Positions 46,701 through 58,262 of a stretch of 64,000 nt of DNA are shown here, one piece after another. The first letter of the stretch is position 1; each line of letters begins with the position of its first letter. The translations under genes were made by a program, and so were the position numbers. Origin of the DNA: Bryopsis sp. KO-2023. Lineage: Eukaryota > Chlorophyta > Ulvophyceae > Bryopsidales > Bryopsidaceae. Below the pieces are notes generated by a model. It ran no database searches. It was not told the DNA's origin and worked only from the letters and a program-made list of their open reading frames with translations. The stretch spans positions 1,736,001 to 1,800,000 of the forward strand of contig BSYQ01000010.1 of the NCBI GenBank assembly GCA_030272585.1, given 5' to 3'.

Positions 46701-49700
46701 GGAAGTGGAGTTCGAAGTTCTTCGTCAGTGTGGAGGTACATACAAAATATTATGACTTATTATAATAATAATAATCAGTATTTTCTTTTTTCTTTTTTTT
46801 TGGGGGGGGGGTCTTAAACTTGTTTTAAATCTTGTGCTCGTTTTTCGTACTATCAACGACAAGGGATGAGTTTCTGTGTGTGCTTTTTTTTTCCCTTTCA
46901 GTGTTATTGTCCGCTGAACAGATCGTGTCGATTTGTGTTGCAAGCTGATTTTTCTGCTGGCCATTCATCGAGAACTCATCTGTGTTTCGACCTTGGTCGA
47001 TTTTCTTCTTCTCCAAGGCTTGCATTTTTGCTGATTGATGTGACCAGATTTCTTCTGGTCAGACTTTTCTGCTGATTTGAAATGGGATCACGATGTTTTT
47101 TTGTTTTTTTTGTGGCGACCCAGGGAAGGAAGTGAATCTTACGAGCTCGACGTTCGATTGCTTTCAGAGCGAGAGCTCCAGGTGCCACACCAACTTCACT
47201 GGAGATCCTACCGATCATCAATGCTTGGCGGTCGATGTTTTCACTGTCTCGAACTTGGATGCTTTTCGAAGGGTGAGTTTTTGACCGTTTTTTTTTTTCT
47301 TTCCCTTTCCCCTTCCCAAAATTGATTTCATGCTGAAAAACGCTCGTCGCTGTATCTTTTTCCGTTTCCACCCCCTTTCCTCCCCCCCCCCCAAAAAAAA
47401 AAAACTAAAATTAAAAAAAGTACAGACTAAGGAAAAACAAATATTTCTAAAAGTAAACAAAATATTTTTCAACTTCTTAGAAAATACAACAATCTCTTCG
47501 GCATTCTTCAGTCGATTTGAAAAACCCTTTTTCTTCTATTTAATTTTTTGCCGACAATTGCTTCTCTGTCCGTTCACATAGTGAGTGTTTTATCACGATT
47601 TTTTTTGTGCGCCCCTTTCCTTTTTGCAGGCATTTTTCTATTGCGCGACGATGTTCGGCCTGTACTACGTCTTCTCCATGTCGAACTGTGTTTTCACGAT
47701 TCGAGAAAGGCTCCTGAAAAAGACTGCGGCTGTCCCCATCCCTCTCGTCCCTTCGATCCTAAGAGCTTTCAAAAACAGAGCCTTCAGGTGACAGATTTAC
47801 CCCTGTCCCCCCCCCCCCCAAAAAAAAAAATAAATAATAAATAAATAAAAAAATCTCGTCCCTTCTATCCTGAGAGGTTTCAAAACAGAGCCTTCAGGTG
47901 GCAGATTTGCCCCCCTTCCCCCTCACCAAATATATATTTTAAAACCCCCCAAAAATATGTCACTCTTTATACGTCACACTTTGTTTGAGCATCTGCTTCG
48001 GCAAAAAACCGCGATCCGTTGCGTGGAGTGCTTGATTTTTTTTTTTAAAGTTATTTTTCTTTTTTTTATTGTTTTCAGGCCATTGCTGGCTGCTTGGGCT
48101 TTGGATGGACTTGCTTTGTCATCGTTGGTAACCATGTTCCCCTTTTTTATTCGATACGTGGTGGCCAGCGATGGAGTTAAAGCTCAGGAAGCTGGAGTTG
48201 CTATGGATCCTGTGGTCAGTACATCATCATAATAATAATAATAATATTACTATTGTAGTTTTTATTTTTATTTTATTTTTATTTTATTTTTATTTTTCCT
48301 GTAAACTTCATTATTTATTTATTTGTATATATATATATATATTTGCTGTCAAATGTATTTGCATCGAGGCGGGCAGAAAAGCCTCAAGCCTGTCTACTGT
48401 GCAAATGGTGATATGGGCCCACGGCTTTTTTTTTGCTTTTTATGTTCAATGTACTTAATTGTTTGATCGACGAGACTGACATCAAGGAAATCCATTGAAA
48501 AAAAAAATCCAAATTCTCGCCCATTAGCCACTGTGCCATTCTGACCAAGACATCGACATCCGATCGAAGGTGTAAATATTCCACCTCATTTTCTGCCGAT
48601 ATTATTATCATTATTATTAATAATTTATTGTTTTTATTTGTCAGGTGTGCATGGGACTGAGCGTTATGGGACTCCTCTTGGCGGCGATGTTGTCAGCCCC
48701 CCTTTGGCTCATCATAGGACAGAAATTTGGTAAATACTATGCATGGATGGTTTACAACGTCGTGAGTGTGGTAACCAATCTCCTGTTCTTCATCCCTGAG
48801 GAGGGCGATCCAATCCAAACCATATTAGTCATGGTTGTGAATGGGATTCCCCTCGGCGGACAGTTTTTGACCAACTCCGTTTTGGCTGATGTGATTGACT
48901 ACGATGAGGTAAGAGGGCAGAAGCTCATTTCGATTGCTGCTTTCACATTGGTTGGAATTTCGGGGGGTGGAATGGTGTGGTGAAGCTTTTTTTTCTGTAT
49001 TGCTTGGAGGTCACTCTCAAACAACCCCCATCTATAGGATTACACATAATATGCCTAGGTCACTCTTTTCTTTCCCCTACCTTCTTTCAAAATACTTCAA
49101 AACTCGTCACAATCATATGGCCAACAACTGTATCCAATGAATCCCCGACAGAAAATCGAAAACAATTACCAAAACGCATCACATTCACGGCACTTGTTCA
49201 TGTCAATGCCTTTGCTGTGGTTTGTGTGTGTATGATTTTTATTTATTTATTTTTTCTTTCTTTTTTTTCCCACCCCCAGTTCTTGAACGGCTCCCGGTCA
49301 GAGGGGAGCTTCAGCGTATTTGCAACGCTGATTCCGAAATTCGTGGCCATCCCTGCCAGCGCTTTGCCATTGGCTGTGATCAACATCTTGGGATTCGAAC
49401 CCCCCATCGATGGTGTCGCTCAGCCCCAGGGCGATCTCGTCAAAGTGTTCATAAGAATGACGTTTATTCTGCTGCCGCTGCTGTCCGCCGCCATCGGGAC
49501 TTTTTTCAAGCTGATGTTTCCGATCAAAACTCTGGCGATCGTGGAGGAAATTCAGGATGGAATCGCAAAGCATCAATTGTGAGTTGGAAAAGAGCCCGTA
49601 AGGTCCCCCTCCCCTTTCAAAAGAATTGGTTGTATTTCTGTCGTTCCTGCAGACATTTTCTTTTGGGTTTGGGGGGGGGGGGGGGGGAAGGAAGCTTGTT

Positions 49701-51760
49701 GGAAATATTTCGACATATTCGATATATATATTCAAGTATGGCCGGCAGCCAAGTTCCAACTCCTCCCCCCCCTCCTGGGCCAATTTCTGCATAGAGAAAC
49801 GCAACATTTTCGAAAAACACTCACCTGGAATGAGACTGAGTGTTCTCTTGCACACACGTCGTTTTCTTAGAGGTAAAAATAAAATTAAAAAAAAAAATCA
49901 TTGAAAATTGCTTCTGTCGCCACAGGAGCCCTCCAGAAACTAAAAAGGATCCGATCACCGGCAAGACGGTGGAATTGATGCAGCTGTCCGTGGAGGAAGC
50001 CAAGATCATTTGGCTGTACGAGAATTTCACCTCCAAATGCTTGCGATATTTGGTGGAGAAAAGAACACCCCTGCCGGTGGTGATCGAGATGGGGATCTAC
50101 TTCGGATTTGGAGTCATTGTGACGTTGGTCACCCTGGTGGGAACCGCTTTGACTTTCAAACTGGTGGATAATGCCAAGCTGGCCATCATTCCGATCAGTC
50201 TGGTACGTAGGGATGTCGATTTTATTTTATTTATTTATTATTTTTTCTTTTTTTTTGGGGGGGGGGTGCAAATGTCAGTGTGATTGTGTTTGCATGTAGA
50301 AAAGGGATGCATTTTTTTCTTATCCCTTTGGAAATGTGCATTTTTGGACATCTTTTTTTCAGTTTGGAAGTCATGCCGGTTGCTTAGTAGCTCCCCCGAC
50401 CCCTCCTCCTCCTCCAGAATAAAAGGGGAAAAGAAAAACATGGTGGAGGCCGATAATGCCATTTTTTTTATGGTTTTATAGTCGATAATACCCATTGATC
50501 CATCCAAGTGGTGCTTCTTATCCGGTCGTGTGCATCTGATGTAGGTCATTTTGTTCGGAATTTCGCTGAGTTTCATGTTGGTGAACCTCATGCGTTTTCT
50601 GGATTCCTTGAAACTGATGAAAGGAGATTTCGAAAACCACATTCACTTGATCCAGCGCTTGAGCCGATTCAAACTGAAGGGGCAACGTGGAGGTTCTCTT
50701 GGAGATGACAGGCCACTGCTGGTAAGACCCTCTCATTCTAATTCCCCCTTTGAAAATAAAACAGAAACAGCTTTGATACAGAAACCTCCTACGAAATAAT
50801 GGATATTTCAAATAAGAAACAGAAAACGTATGTATCCCTGTTTTTTTTTTTTTTGGAAATCCGGGTGCATCTGTTACTGATCCTCGATTCGCTGAACCGC
50901 ATTATACTTCTATTTATAGCGTTCGAGTTTGATGGGTGCTTGTGTCATGCCATGAATGTTTTGCCAAAGGATCCATTTTTGCACACGATTTTACCAAAAA
51001 ATGAAATACAAAAAGAAAAGGGAAGGACGAAAGGGGAACCAAAAAAAATGAGATGCAATCACAATTAGAATGATACCATCCACCAACAGCTGTCCTCCCA
51101 ACGAGTGAAATTAAAAATGAAAAAAAAAACAGCCATTAAGGAAAAAAATGCTGAGCAAAGAAACCGGGTATGGTCCAGAGTAGGTCGCTTAGGTTTTTAG
51201 AAGGAAGAAAAAACGAAGCAGATCCCTCCTCCAGAGGAAAAAAAAAAAAAACCAAAAACAGTCAGCCGAAAGAAACGGTAAAATATTTAGTGGTCATAGG
51301 GGTTTCAAAAAACAGGGTTGTACTAGCGAACAGCTTTTTGAGGGGGGTGGTCTAATCCGCTTTTTCCACATTAAAAGAAAAAAAAGAACGAACGAAAGAA
51401 AGAAAGAAAAACTACCTCCTCCCACCCCCCCCCTCCCTTTTTCTTTTCATTAATGTACAGCACGGATCGCCAAAAGTTTTAGGTCCTCTTTTTCCTTTTT
51501 AGTTCTTTTTCTTTTTTTGTGAACAGACCGACCTTCTCTGGACTACCCGAAGCAACAGCCTTCCCACCCTCAGAAAACTAGTTTCACGTGGAAAGAAGAA
51601 ACAGGATCCCCCTTTGACAAAAGTCAAGGTCGAACCCGGCACGACCGGAAAAGAATCTATGGGCACATGCGAAAGCAGAGAGGAGGGGTTGTCCGGAAGT
51701 CCAAAACTAAGGGCGCACGTCAAGGAATCAACGTCAATTACCCCCATCGATAAGAAATAG
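43716..51760 (+). CDS. GPH-type (MFS_2) sugar/cation symporter, large form
   Basis: Thirteen exons join in phase to 771 codons: 43716-43812, 44237-44343, 44810-45011, 45655-45825, 46136-46332, 46657-46735, 47124-47272, 47630-47787, 48079-48214, 48645-48908, 49280-49578, 49926-50202 and 50545-50721. A phase-compatible exon at 51527-51760 would end the protein at 848 residues. The family signature is clear: KVSYGLPGFATTSLSF, YANDFYV, SFDVLTDPIMGWFSDKTRTR with FGRRRPFMFLG, then NVPYEALGPELSDDYHERN. The second half has GIPLGGQFLTNSVLADVIDY and GSRSEGSFSVFATLIPK. Members of this family (melibiose carrier relatives) move glycosides across membranes with Na+ or H+; the substrate is not predictable here. 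It is larger than bacterial members because of a cysteine-rich loop (exons 5-7) and a long C-terminal half. Two exons have duplicated ends (see findings). Confidence 0.9.
45790..45995 (+). repeat. Triplicated exon end plus 5' splice site (symporter exon 4)
   Basis: The end of exon 4 (gtggccaaactcttcaatta) with its donor ggtaaggattc is followed by two imperfect copies, each again with a donor-like gggtaag. The donor GT positions are 45826, 45897 and 45966, a period of about 70 bp. The second and third copies lie within the intron. Confidence 0.92.
46793..46811 (+). repeat. Composite T-run/G-run tract (symporter intron 6)
   Basis: Nine T followed by ten G. Similar tracts are at 46004-46023, 50248-50266 and 53115-53137; reverse-oriented C-run/A-run versions are at 47382-47404 and 47807-47830. 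Confidence 0.9.
47740..47912 (+). repeat. Duplicated exon end plus 5' splice site (symporter exon 8)
   Basis: The exon 8 end (tctcgtcccttcgatccta ... acagagccttcag/gtgacagattt) is repeated at 47854-47912 with the same donor context (ccttcag/gtggcagattt). The donor GT positions are 47788 and 47898, 110 bp apart. A C-run/A-run composite tract lies between the copies. Confidence 0.92.
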
Positions 51761-53597
51761 AGTAACTCCCTCTTTTTTTCTTACACCCCCTCTCACATTT
51801 TTGATCAAACGAACAAATAAAGTGCTGAAAAAAAAGAAATAAGTAGAAAATGTGAAAGGGTAAAGAAAGAATCACTTGGGCACGTTGGGGAGGAGGGGGA
51901 TAAGTGGGGCTGCCTAATCTAATGGACGATTTTTAGGGGGGGAGGTTTTGTAATTTTAGGAATGAAAGAAATGAGTCAGACATGGAGAAACATGCGATTG
52001 TAAAGATAAACAGCTGAAGAGGGCTGAGGGTGATGGGGGTGAGGGAAATGAAAAAGAAAAGGGGAAAAGAAAAATCTGCAAGTTCTTGAGGAAGTGTATT
52101 GAAATTCATTGATCCTGAAAAGTGTAACAGTGGGAGAAAGGGACAAGAAGTTTAAAACCCTTGATGTAGCAGTTTTTTTTTGGGAAAAAAAAGGGTGTAT
52201 ATATGCCAAATTAGTTAATGTCGTCTTTCCCCCCCCCCCCCTACCTTCCCCTTTCCCCCCCTCAAAAGAAAAAAAAGAAAAGGAAAAAAAAACAGCTCGC
52301 ACCACATGCATTCCCGGTTCCTATTTTAGCTGATGGAGGCTCGGGGGGAAGGGGGGGGGTTATCCTTTTTTTTTTTTTATAATGCAAAAAAGGGAGGGTA
52401 AAGGGATAAAAAATTGTGTGTGGGGTGTGCGATCAAATATATTATATATCTATATTATATCTATATTGAGGTGTCTGGGGATTGGTGGATTATCAAAAAG
52501 GTTTTTTTCCAATATCGAAATATGCAAAGAAAGAAAGACACACGCACATGACCTTTTTGAAAACAAGTTTTTTTTTAAATTAATTTGTGGGATTCCAATA
52601 GATTGAACCCCTATGTGAGCTGAGGCTGCTAAGAATCGTTGGGGGAGAGGGCTGATTTTCTGTGATTTAGACTGAAAGGAGCAGGAGAGTGTGTTTGTGT
52701 TTTTGATTATAATAAATAAAGGGGCAGACAGGGGGGGATGTGCCAATGGCTGAGAAAAAGAAATGGATGTAGACTGAATGGGTGGGGCTGTGTAGTTTGG
52801 TGAGGATGGTTTTGGTTTGAAATGAAAAAAAGAAATTGTCTTTTGATTTGGGTTGGTGGCGTGGGGTTTGGGGTTTGTTGGTGAAGGTATTTCTTAGATA
52901 ATGTTTGGATGGTTTTTGTTTGAGGATTCTGTTGAAAAGATCCACAGGCCAAGAAAACCCCCCAAAAAAAGGAAAAGTTTTTGCAGTGATTAGAAGGTGC
53001 ATGGTTCGAGTTCGTTTTATTCTTTTTTTTTTCAACAAAAATGACTGTAGCTATAAGCATTGGAATGCAGGGTGTATGGATCTCAGCAATTCTGGCATAT
53101 CAGTTTTTTTTTTCTTTTTTTTTTTTGGGGGGGGGGGTCTGCTTGGGTGCGGTAGAATGGAAAGTGGGGTATAGCGTGTGAACCAAAAATGGAATATCTG
53201 AAGTAGGTAAAATAAATGGTGTTTGGAATATGTTTCGGGGGGGGGCGAAAGGGGGGAGGGGGGGGGCTGTCAAGCCTGCTCGGAGGAAAAAAAACACAAA
53301 CAAAGAAGTAGGATCTCGTGAAATTTTGTGCAATGCGTTGAGGCCGAAACAAGAAATGGCTCACCATTTGCAGTAAAAACAAAAGACAAAATTGTAATTT
53401 GATGTATGAATTCAGGAAGCAAACTACGATCAACATACAACCAAACACACAGAATCAGCAAGAATAAGAAAAAGAGAACTAAGGCTCGTAACCACCACGT
53501 GGCGAACAATCCTTCCATGGTTTTTCCGTTTTTATTTTTTAAATTGTGTGAATCTGAGTGATATTTTGGTTTTGTTTTTTTTGTCGTTTTTTTGCAG
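51761..53597. other. Non-coding stretch after the first candidate symporter terminal exon
   Basis: T/G-rich and A/G-rich on the plus strand, C-poor between C-runs. It contains a T12-G11 tract at 53115-53137. No additional exon was supported. Confidence 0.5.
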
Positions 53598-53753
53598 TTT
53601 GATGTAATGCGTCGTATGTGGTTCACGGAATCCCGCTTGGAAAACAAGTATGGCCACTTGTGGTTGAAGAAGAAAAGACCCCTGCCTTCTGCACAGCCAG
53701 AAGATCCAGGCCTCACGGAGGAGCTCAGAAGTGCGTCAGCCCAACCATCTTGA
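53598..53753 (+). other. Candidate alternative terminal exon of the symporter
   Basis: After a strong acceptor (tttttttgcag) a 51-codon frame opens in the phase left by exon 13 and ends at a stop. It begins FDVMRRMWFTESRLENKYG and continues with basic and proline-rich residues. It would give an 822-residue protein instead of 848. Coding composition is good. It may instead belong to a separate small transcript with a start at 53607. Confidence 0.5.
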
Positions 53754-54181
53754 TTGTTTTTTTGGTGTTTTTTGATGTTCTCTGAATTTGTTTGATTCCC
53801 CCCCCCCCCTCTTCCATGTATTTGGGTTTCGAGCACTTTTTCACCTCCCACTGCAAGTTTACTAATATCAATATCAATATATATATTTTTTATTATTTTA
53901 TTTTTCCTTTTTTTTGAGAGGTACATGATCTGTCATCATGCTAAAGAGATGAAGAGATCATCTATCAATAATATCTTAATTCATTTAATACTTTTTCAAC
54001 ATTCATTTTTTTTTGTTCCGGAAATGTGTGACACCAAAGCTGAAATCCCCATTCAGTGTGGGTTTAAGTGATCTGGGGCCACCACTCGAACAAAAATAAA
54101 TAGAGATTCCTGAACCTGCGTTTGGTTCTCGATAAACTGTTATTTGTTTATTTCTTTTTTTTATCCGAATAACCAAATTCA

Positions 54182-54319
54182 ATGGATCAATGGTTCAAGG
54201 AGTGCTGTGGAAAAGAAGTTGACACTGTTTCCCCCGCAGCCCCCTTCCTTTCAGATTATGAGCCCGGCAGTGATGCAGGCCCCAGCAATGATCCGGAGCT
54301 TCAAAATCCTCCAGACGGT
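54182..54319 (+). other. Candidate exon, Asp/Pro/Ser-rich
   Basis: An ATG-initiated frame (MDQWFKECCGKEVDTVSP...) with an acidic proline-rich tail stops at a textbook donor (gacg/gtgagt). No normal acceptor precedes the ATG, so it may be a first exon of a small gene rather than a symporter exon. A phase-matching acceptor at 54409-54410 would add a short frame starting AYQAVG. Confidence 0.35.
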
Positions 54320-55298
54320 GAGTTCCAGCTTGCATTTTTTTTTCTATTTTTTTATTTTTTTTTCTCTCCTATTTTATTTTAAGTTAATTTTCGTCAAACC
54401 AACATGCAGCTTATCAAGCTGTGGGGCTCCACAATAGACAACTGGATCCTCCAAAAACAACCATAGAATTTTTAGTTATTTTTAAATAAATAAATAAGTA
54501 AAAGGACGAAAAAACAAGGTGTTGAGAAAGGGTTGGCTAATTCTGCAGATCAACCCCAAAGCTTAGTTCAAATTAAATGGATTAAGATATATTGAAAAAC
54601 TGGGGTGGCTGGGAATACACTAAAGGAGAGAAAATGTTCATGGGGTGAAAGAAATTTAAAAATAGAAGAGGGGGGGGGGAAGAGCTGCAAGGGAAAATGA
54701 CAGAAACTGAGTACGCCACACAAGTTGTGAAAAATAGGGAGAACTCCCATTATGCCAAGTGTTTCTGGCCTCAGCTTGCCTTCCCCCTCTCTCCGGATTT
54801 ATCGACGACTAAATACCACATCCTCGATGGTAAATTCTGGGGAAGAGAAGAGGAATTTTACCAATTTTTTTTTTTTTTTTTTTTTGACACCGGAATTTGC
54901 CCCCAGTGGCCAAAGCAATGAACGTAACAAATGACAACTTCATCGTTTTTTTTTTTTTTTTTTTTTTTGAGGAAATACGTATGATATATTCTTTAATATC
55001 CTGAACTATTTGAATAATATTTCCCGAGTGATCAGCCCTTCTCACGGAAATACATTGTAGGAAAAATGCATAATTATTATTATTTTTTTAATCTTTTTTT
55101 TTTCTCATCGCTTAATCTTTTTTTATTCTATGATTCAACTTCTTTTAGTTTTTTTTTCCTTATTTCCGATTGAAGTTTTACTCTTTTTCTTTTTTTTTCT
55201 TTATCCGATTTTTTTTTTTTTTAAAGTGTCTAATGAATCAGTTTGGTTTGTTTCACTTTATTTATTTATTTATTTTTATTTTTTTGGTGTCTTTTTAG

Positions 55299-55421
55299 CA
55301 TGATAAGTATTTCGTCAATCCAGAGTTTGGGGAAGAAGGGTACCGCTCTCCAGCAGACCAATCCCCATTGTTGGGCCAATCGCCCATCAAGCAAGATATG
55401 AGGACTTCCACTGATGAGTAA
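55299..55421 (+). other. Candidate terminal exon with C-terminal tail
   Basis: A T-rich acceptor (tctttttag) is followed by a 40-codon frame to a stop, starting HDKYFVNPEFGEEGYRSP. The phase also fits symporter exon 13. Composition is coding-like (Pro, Ser, Gln, Asp). Confidence 0.45.
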
Positions 55422-57152
55422 TATACAGAAAAAAAGAAAAGAAAAGAATTATTCGAGGGGCCAGGGTGGGTGTGGGGAAAAGAAGAAGGAAATCCAAAAC
55501 CTGTGACCCCCCCCTGAAAAAACAGGTTTTTGGAAAGAAAAATGGGGTTACTGCCATGAATCAAGCATATGGTTGGTTGTTGAATCTTTTCCCCTCTCCT
55601 TTACAGCTCAATTTGTTTTTGGAACAAAGAAAGATTGTGTTTGATTTTAAGGTATTGGAGGAGATATTGGTTTGGGGGGTGGGTGGTCAAAATTATAGGA
55701 AGCGGGGTTTGGTAGTGGATAAGGTTTTGAATGGCATTTGATGTGACAGTGAATGGAGAGAAAACGTTGAAAGAAAAAAGAAGTCCCAAGGAGATGATGG
55801 TATAAAGTCAATATCGTTTTTTCTTTTTCCTTTTTCGGAATCGAAAAAATAAAGAAAAGGACGTCTCTGCAATCTATAATGAACGTATGGGTTTTTTTTC
55901 TTGTGTGTGTTTGGTTTGCTTGCTTGTTTGTGTGTGTGTGTGGGGGGGAAAGTACTTGAAGAAAAAGTACTGAAAAAAAAAAGCGGGAAAAAAAAGGTGG
56001 TGGTGGTGGGTGGGTTGCAAGTATTTTGCTTGCTGTTTCTTTTCTCAAGGGCTTTTTTTTTTCCTTTTTTCTCTGAGCTACTTCTGTTTTAAAAAAAGAA
56101 AAAAAATCAAGATAGCAAGGTGGGGTTTGCCACGTAATCTGGATGCTCATTTTCACTTTTTTTTTTCCCTTTCTCTTCATGTTCTCTTTTATGTATAATA
56201 AAAGAGTGACTTTTTGAACCATAAGTGTGACTAAGGTGCTGAGGGTTCGGACGGTGGAAATTATGAAAATGGAACAGAAGTCCAGAGATATTTCAAAAAA
56301 AAAAAAGATTTAGAGAAAAGGGCTCAAGAGGGGGAAGGTTTTGTTCATTGAAAAACGTTTTGTTCAAGCAGACCTGAAGGTGGGTTGGTGTTTTTTTGTT
56401 GTTGTTGTTGTTACGAGGTCTGATGGGGTGGCCTCGAACATGCTTTTTAGAAAAGCGACGGGGAATGTTTGGATTTTGCCTTCTTTTCAAATTTCTTGTT
56501 GATGCACTTAATATGGAATGTCGAACAAAAATGGGGCCAAAAAAAAAGCGCCAAGCTTCTCCTCCAACAGCCATTTTCTCTTTTGTGTTTTTGGGGAGGG
56601 GGGGGTGTAAAATGGGTGGTATAAAGTGCTATTTTCCAGGGGGGAAACAGCCCCCCTCCTGCATTCCTAATTATAATTAATTAATTATAATTGATTGAGT
56701 ACTTATGTTCTGTTGGCTCCTTGTTGATTCGAGTCCAACCAAGAAAATAAAACGAAGCACGAGTTTCTCGAGCGCAAAAAAGGGGAAAACAGAAAATCCA
56801 TCTCCCCCGAGGCTCCTCGTTCCGTCTTGATCCCGGCAGAAAAGTTGATTTCTCCAGTCAGACGGGGCGGGCCTCCCGTGCGTCAGACCCACGTGCCATC
56901 ACGTCGCGTGCGCCATCTGGCCGATGGATGAGTTGTCGCCTGCTCACGCAAGCAACCCCAACAAATCTCCGCTTCGGCGCTCGGCAGCTGGGGAACGTTG
57001 CGATCACTACCTGTCATTAGGGAAAGGAAGGACGTTTCTGTCGCGTATACCCGTCGTATTGACACACCAAACCCAGGCCAACAAGGGAAGAAACAAGCAA
57101 CTGTGCTATAGTGCCGGGTTTTTTTGACAAACTCACCGTTTTTTTGGACGTC
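55422..57152. other. Non-coding flank and leader of the DUF3700-like gene
   Basis: Homopolymer-rich to about 56650, then GC-balanced from about 56700. That second part is likely the promoter and leader. No other gene is supported. Confidence 0.5.
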
Positions 57153-58262
57153 ATGGCTTTTGTCTGCATCAGTCCGGCTGCCATCCTCGACGACGAGGTC
57201 GCCGGTGACGAGTCCATATCCAAGACCGTGGACGACGTGCGAGCGCAATTAAACAACGTCGAGTTCGATGGGAAAGATAAATTGGTTCTTTGTTTGCCCG
57301 GTGGTGGAATAGTCGCCCCTGGCATCGGTCGAAATCCCGAAATGGCCGTCGTTGGCCCCTTCGTGGCAGTTTTAAGCGGTGCGCTCCAAAACTACGCGTA
57401 CCTCGTCAGGAAATATTGTCTGGAGGACCTGTCATTGCCAAGCACGATAAGCTTGGAGGCGATTCGCGAGAGGACCCCAATCCGGGAGGCAGCCCTCGTT
57501 TGCAAACTCTACGAGCGACTCGGAACGGGCATGCTCACCAAGCTGAGGGGGAAATTCGCTTTCGCCCTGTTTGACTCGAGTACCATGCGTGTTCTTGCCG
57601 CGCGCGACCCGAGCGGGGAGGTCCCCCTGGTGCAGGGCGAGATGGAAGGCTTTGTCTTTCTCGCGAGTGGGCCTAGCCGCCCCGAAGGCGTGAAGGACGT
57701 GAAAGATATAGAGGCAGGTCAGTTCATCTACGGGTGGGGCTCCACTGCGAAAAAATACGCCAACCCGCTTGATGAGGTGGAAAAAACCGCGAACCAGGCG
57801 GTTGGCGCGGCAGCGATGGCGCTGAAGGGCATCAAGCTCAAACCCGACGCCGGTGCGAAAGGACGTCGCTCTTTGGATTCGTTGCGCAGGCCCTCCGTGG
57901 ATGCGCCAAAGAGCCGTCGAATGAGCGCGGATGGCAAGGGGGACGTCACGCCCGACATCGATGGATGGAAGACGAAGGCCAGACGGCACAGGCGCTCGCG
58001 CCGTACCTCTGTCGAGTCCGACAAGGGAGCCTCCCGCCGCCGTTCGCTCGACTCGAGCGGAGGAAAGTCGAACGATTCTAAAGGCTCCGACAAAAACGAC
58101 CGAAAGCAAAGACCCAGGAGCAGCGGCGGCAGCAGGCCTAACAGGAGCAGACGCTCGGGTTCTGAGAAGGTTAAAGCGGCCAAAAAGAACGTGACGAGTG
58201 CGCAGGGTAACGGTAACGGTACGGGCGTTACAGGGCCCGTACACGTGGCCCCCGTGCACTGA
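57153..58262 (+). CDS. DUF3700/aluminium-induced (Wali7)-like protein with basic Ser/Arg tail (369 aa)
   Basis: A single GC-rich exon. The frame is open upstream of 57153 but contains no earlier ATG. Residues 1-235 follow the plant DUF3700 pattern, an N-terminal-nucleophile glutamine amidotransferase-like fold: VVGPFVAVLSGALQNYAYLV, an AALVCKLYERLG helix, LRGKFAFALFDSSTMRVLAA, then GEVPLVQGEMEGFVFLASG and FIYGWGS. The last 110 residues are rich in Ser, Arg and Lys with repeated RRSLDS and RRPSVD-like motifs, which look like basophilic kinase sites. The true amidotransferases have Cys at position 2; here the N terminus is MAFVC, so a glutaminase activity is not supported unless processing exposes Cys5. 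Plant relatives respond to metal and sugar stress. The function here is unknown. Confidence 0.82.
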   Translation: MAFVCISPAAILDDEVAGDESISKTVDDVRAQLNNVEFDGKDKLVLCLPGGGIVAPGIGRNPEMAVVGPFVAVLSGALQNYAYLVRKYCLEDLSLPSTISLEAIRERTPIREAALVCKLYERLGTGMLTKLRGKFAFALFDSSTMRVLAARDPSGEVPLVQGEMEGFVFLASGPSRPEGVKDVKDIEAGQFIYGWGSTAKKYANPLDEVEKTANQAVGAAAMALKGIKLKPDAGAKGRRSLDSLRRPSVDAPKSRRMSADGKGDVTPDIDGWKTKARRHRRSRRTSVESDKGASRRRSLDSSGGKSNDSKGSDKNDRKQRPRSSGGSRPNRSRRSGSEKVKAAKKNVTSAQGNGNGTGVTGPVHVAPVH

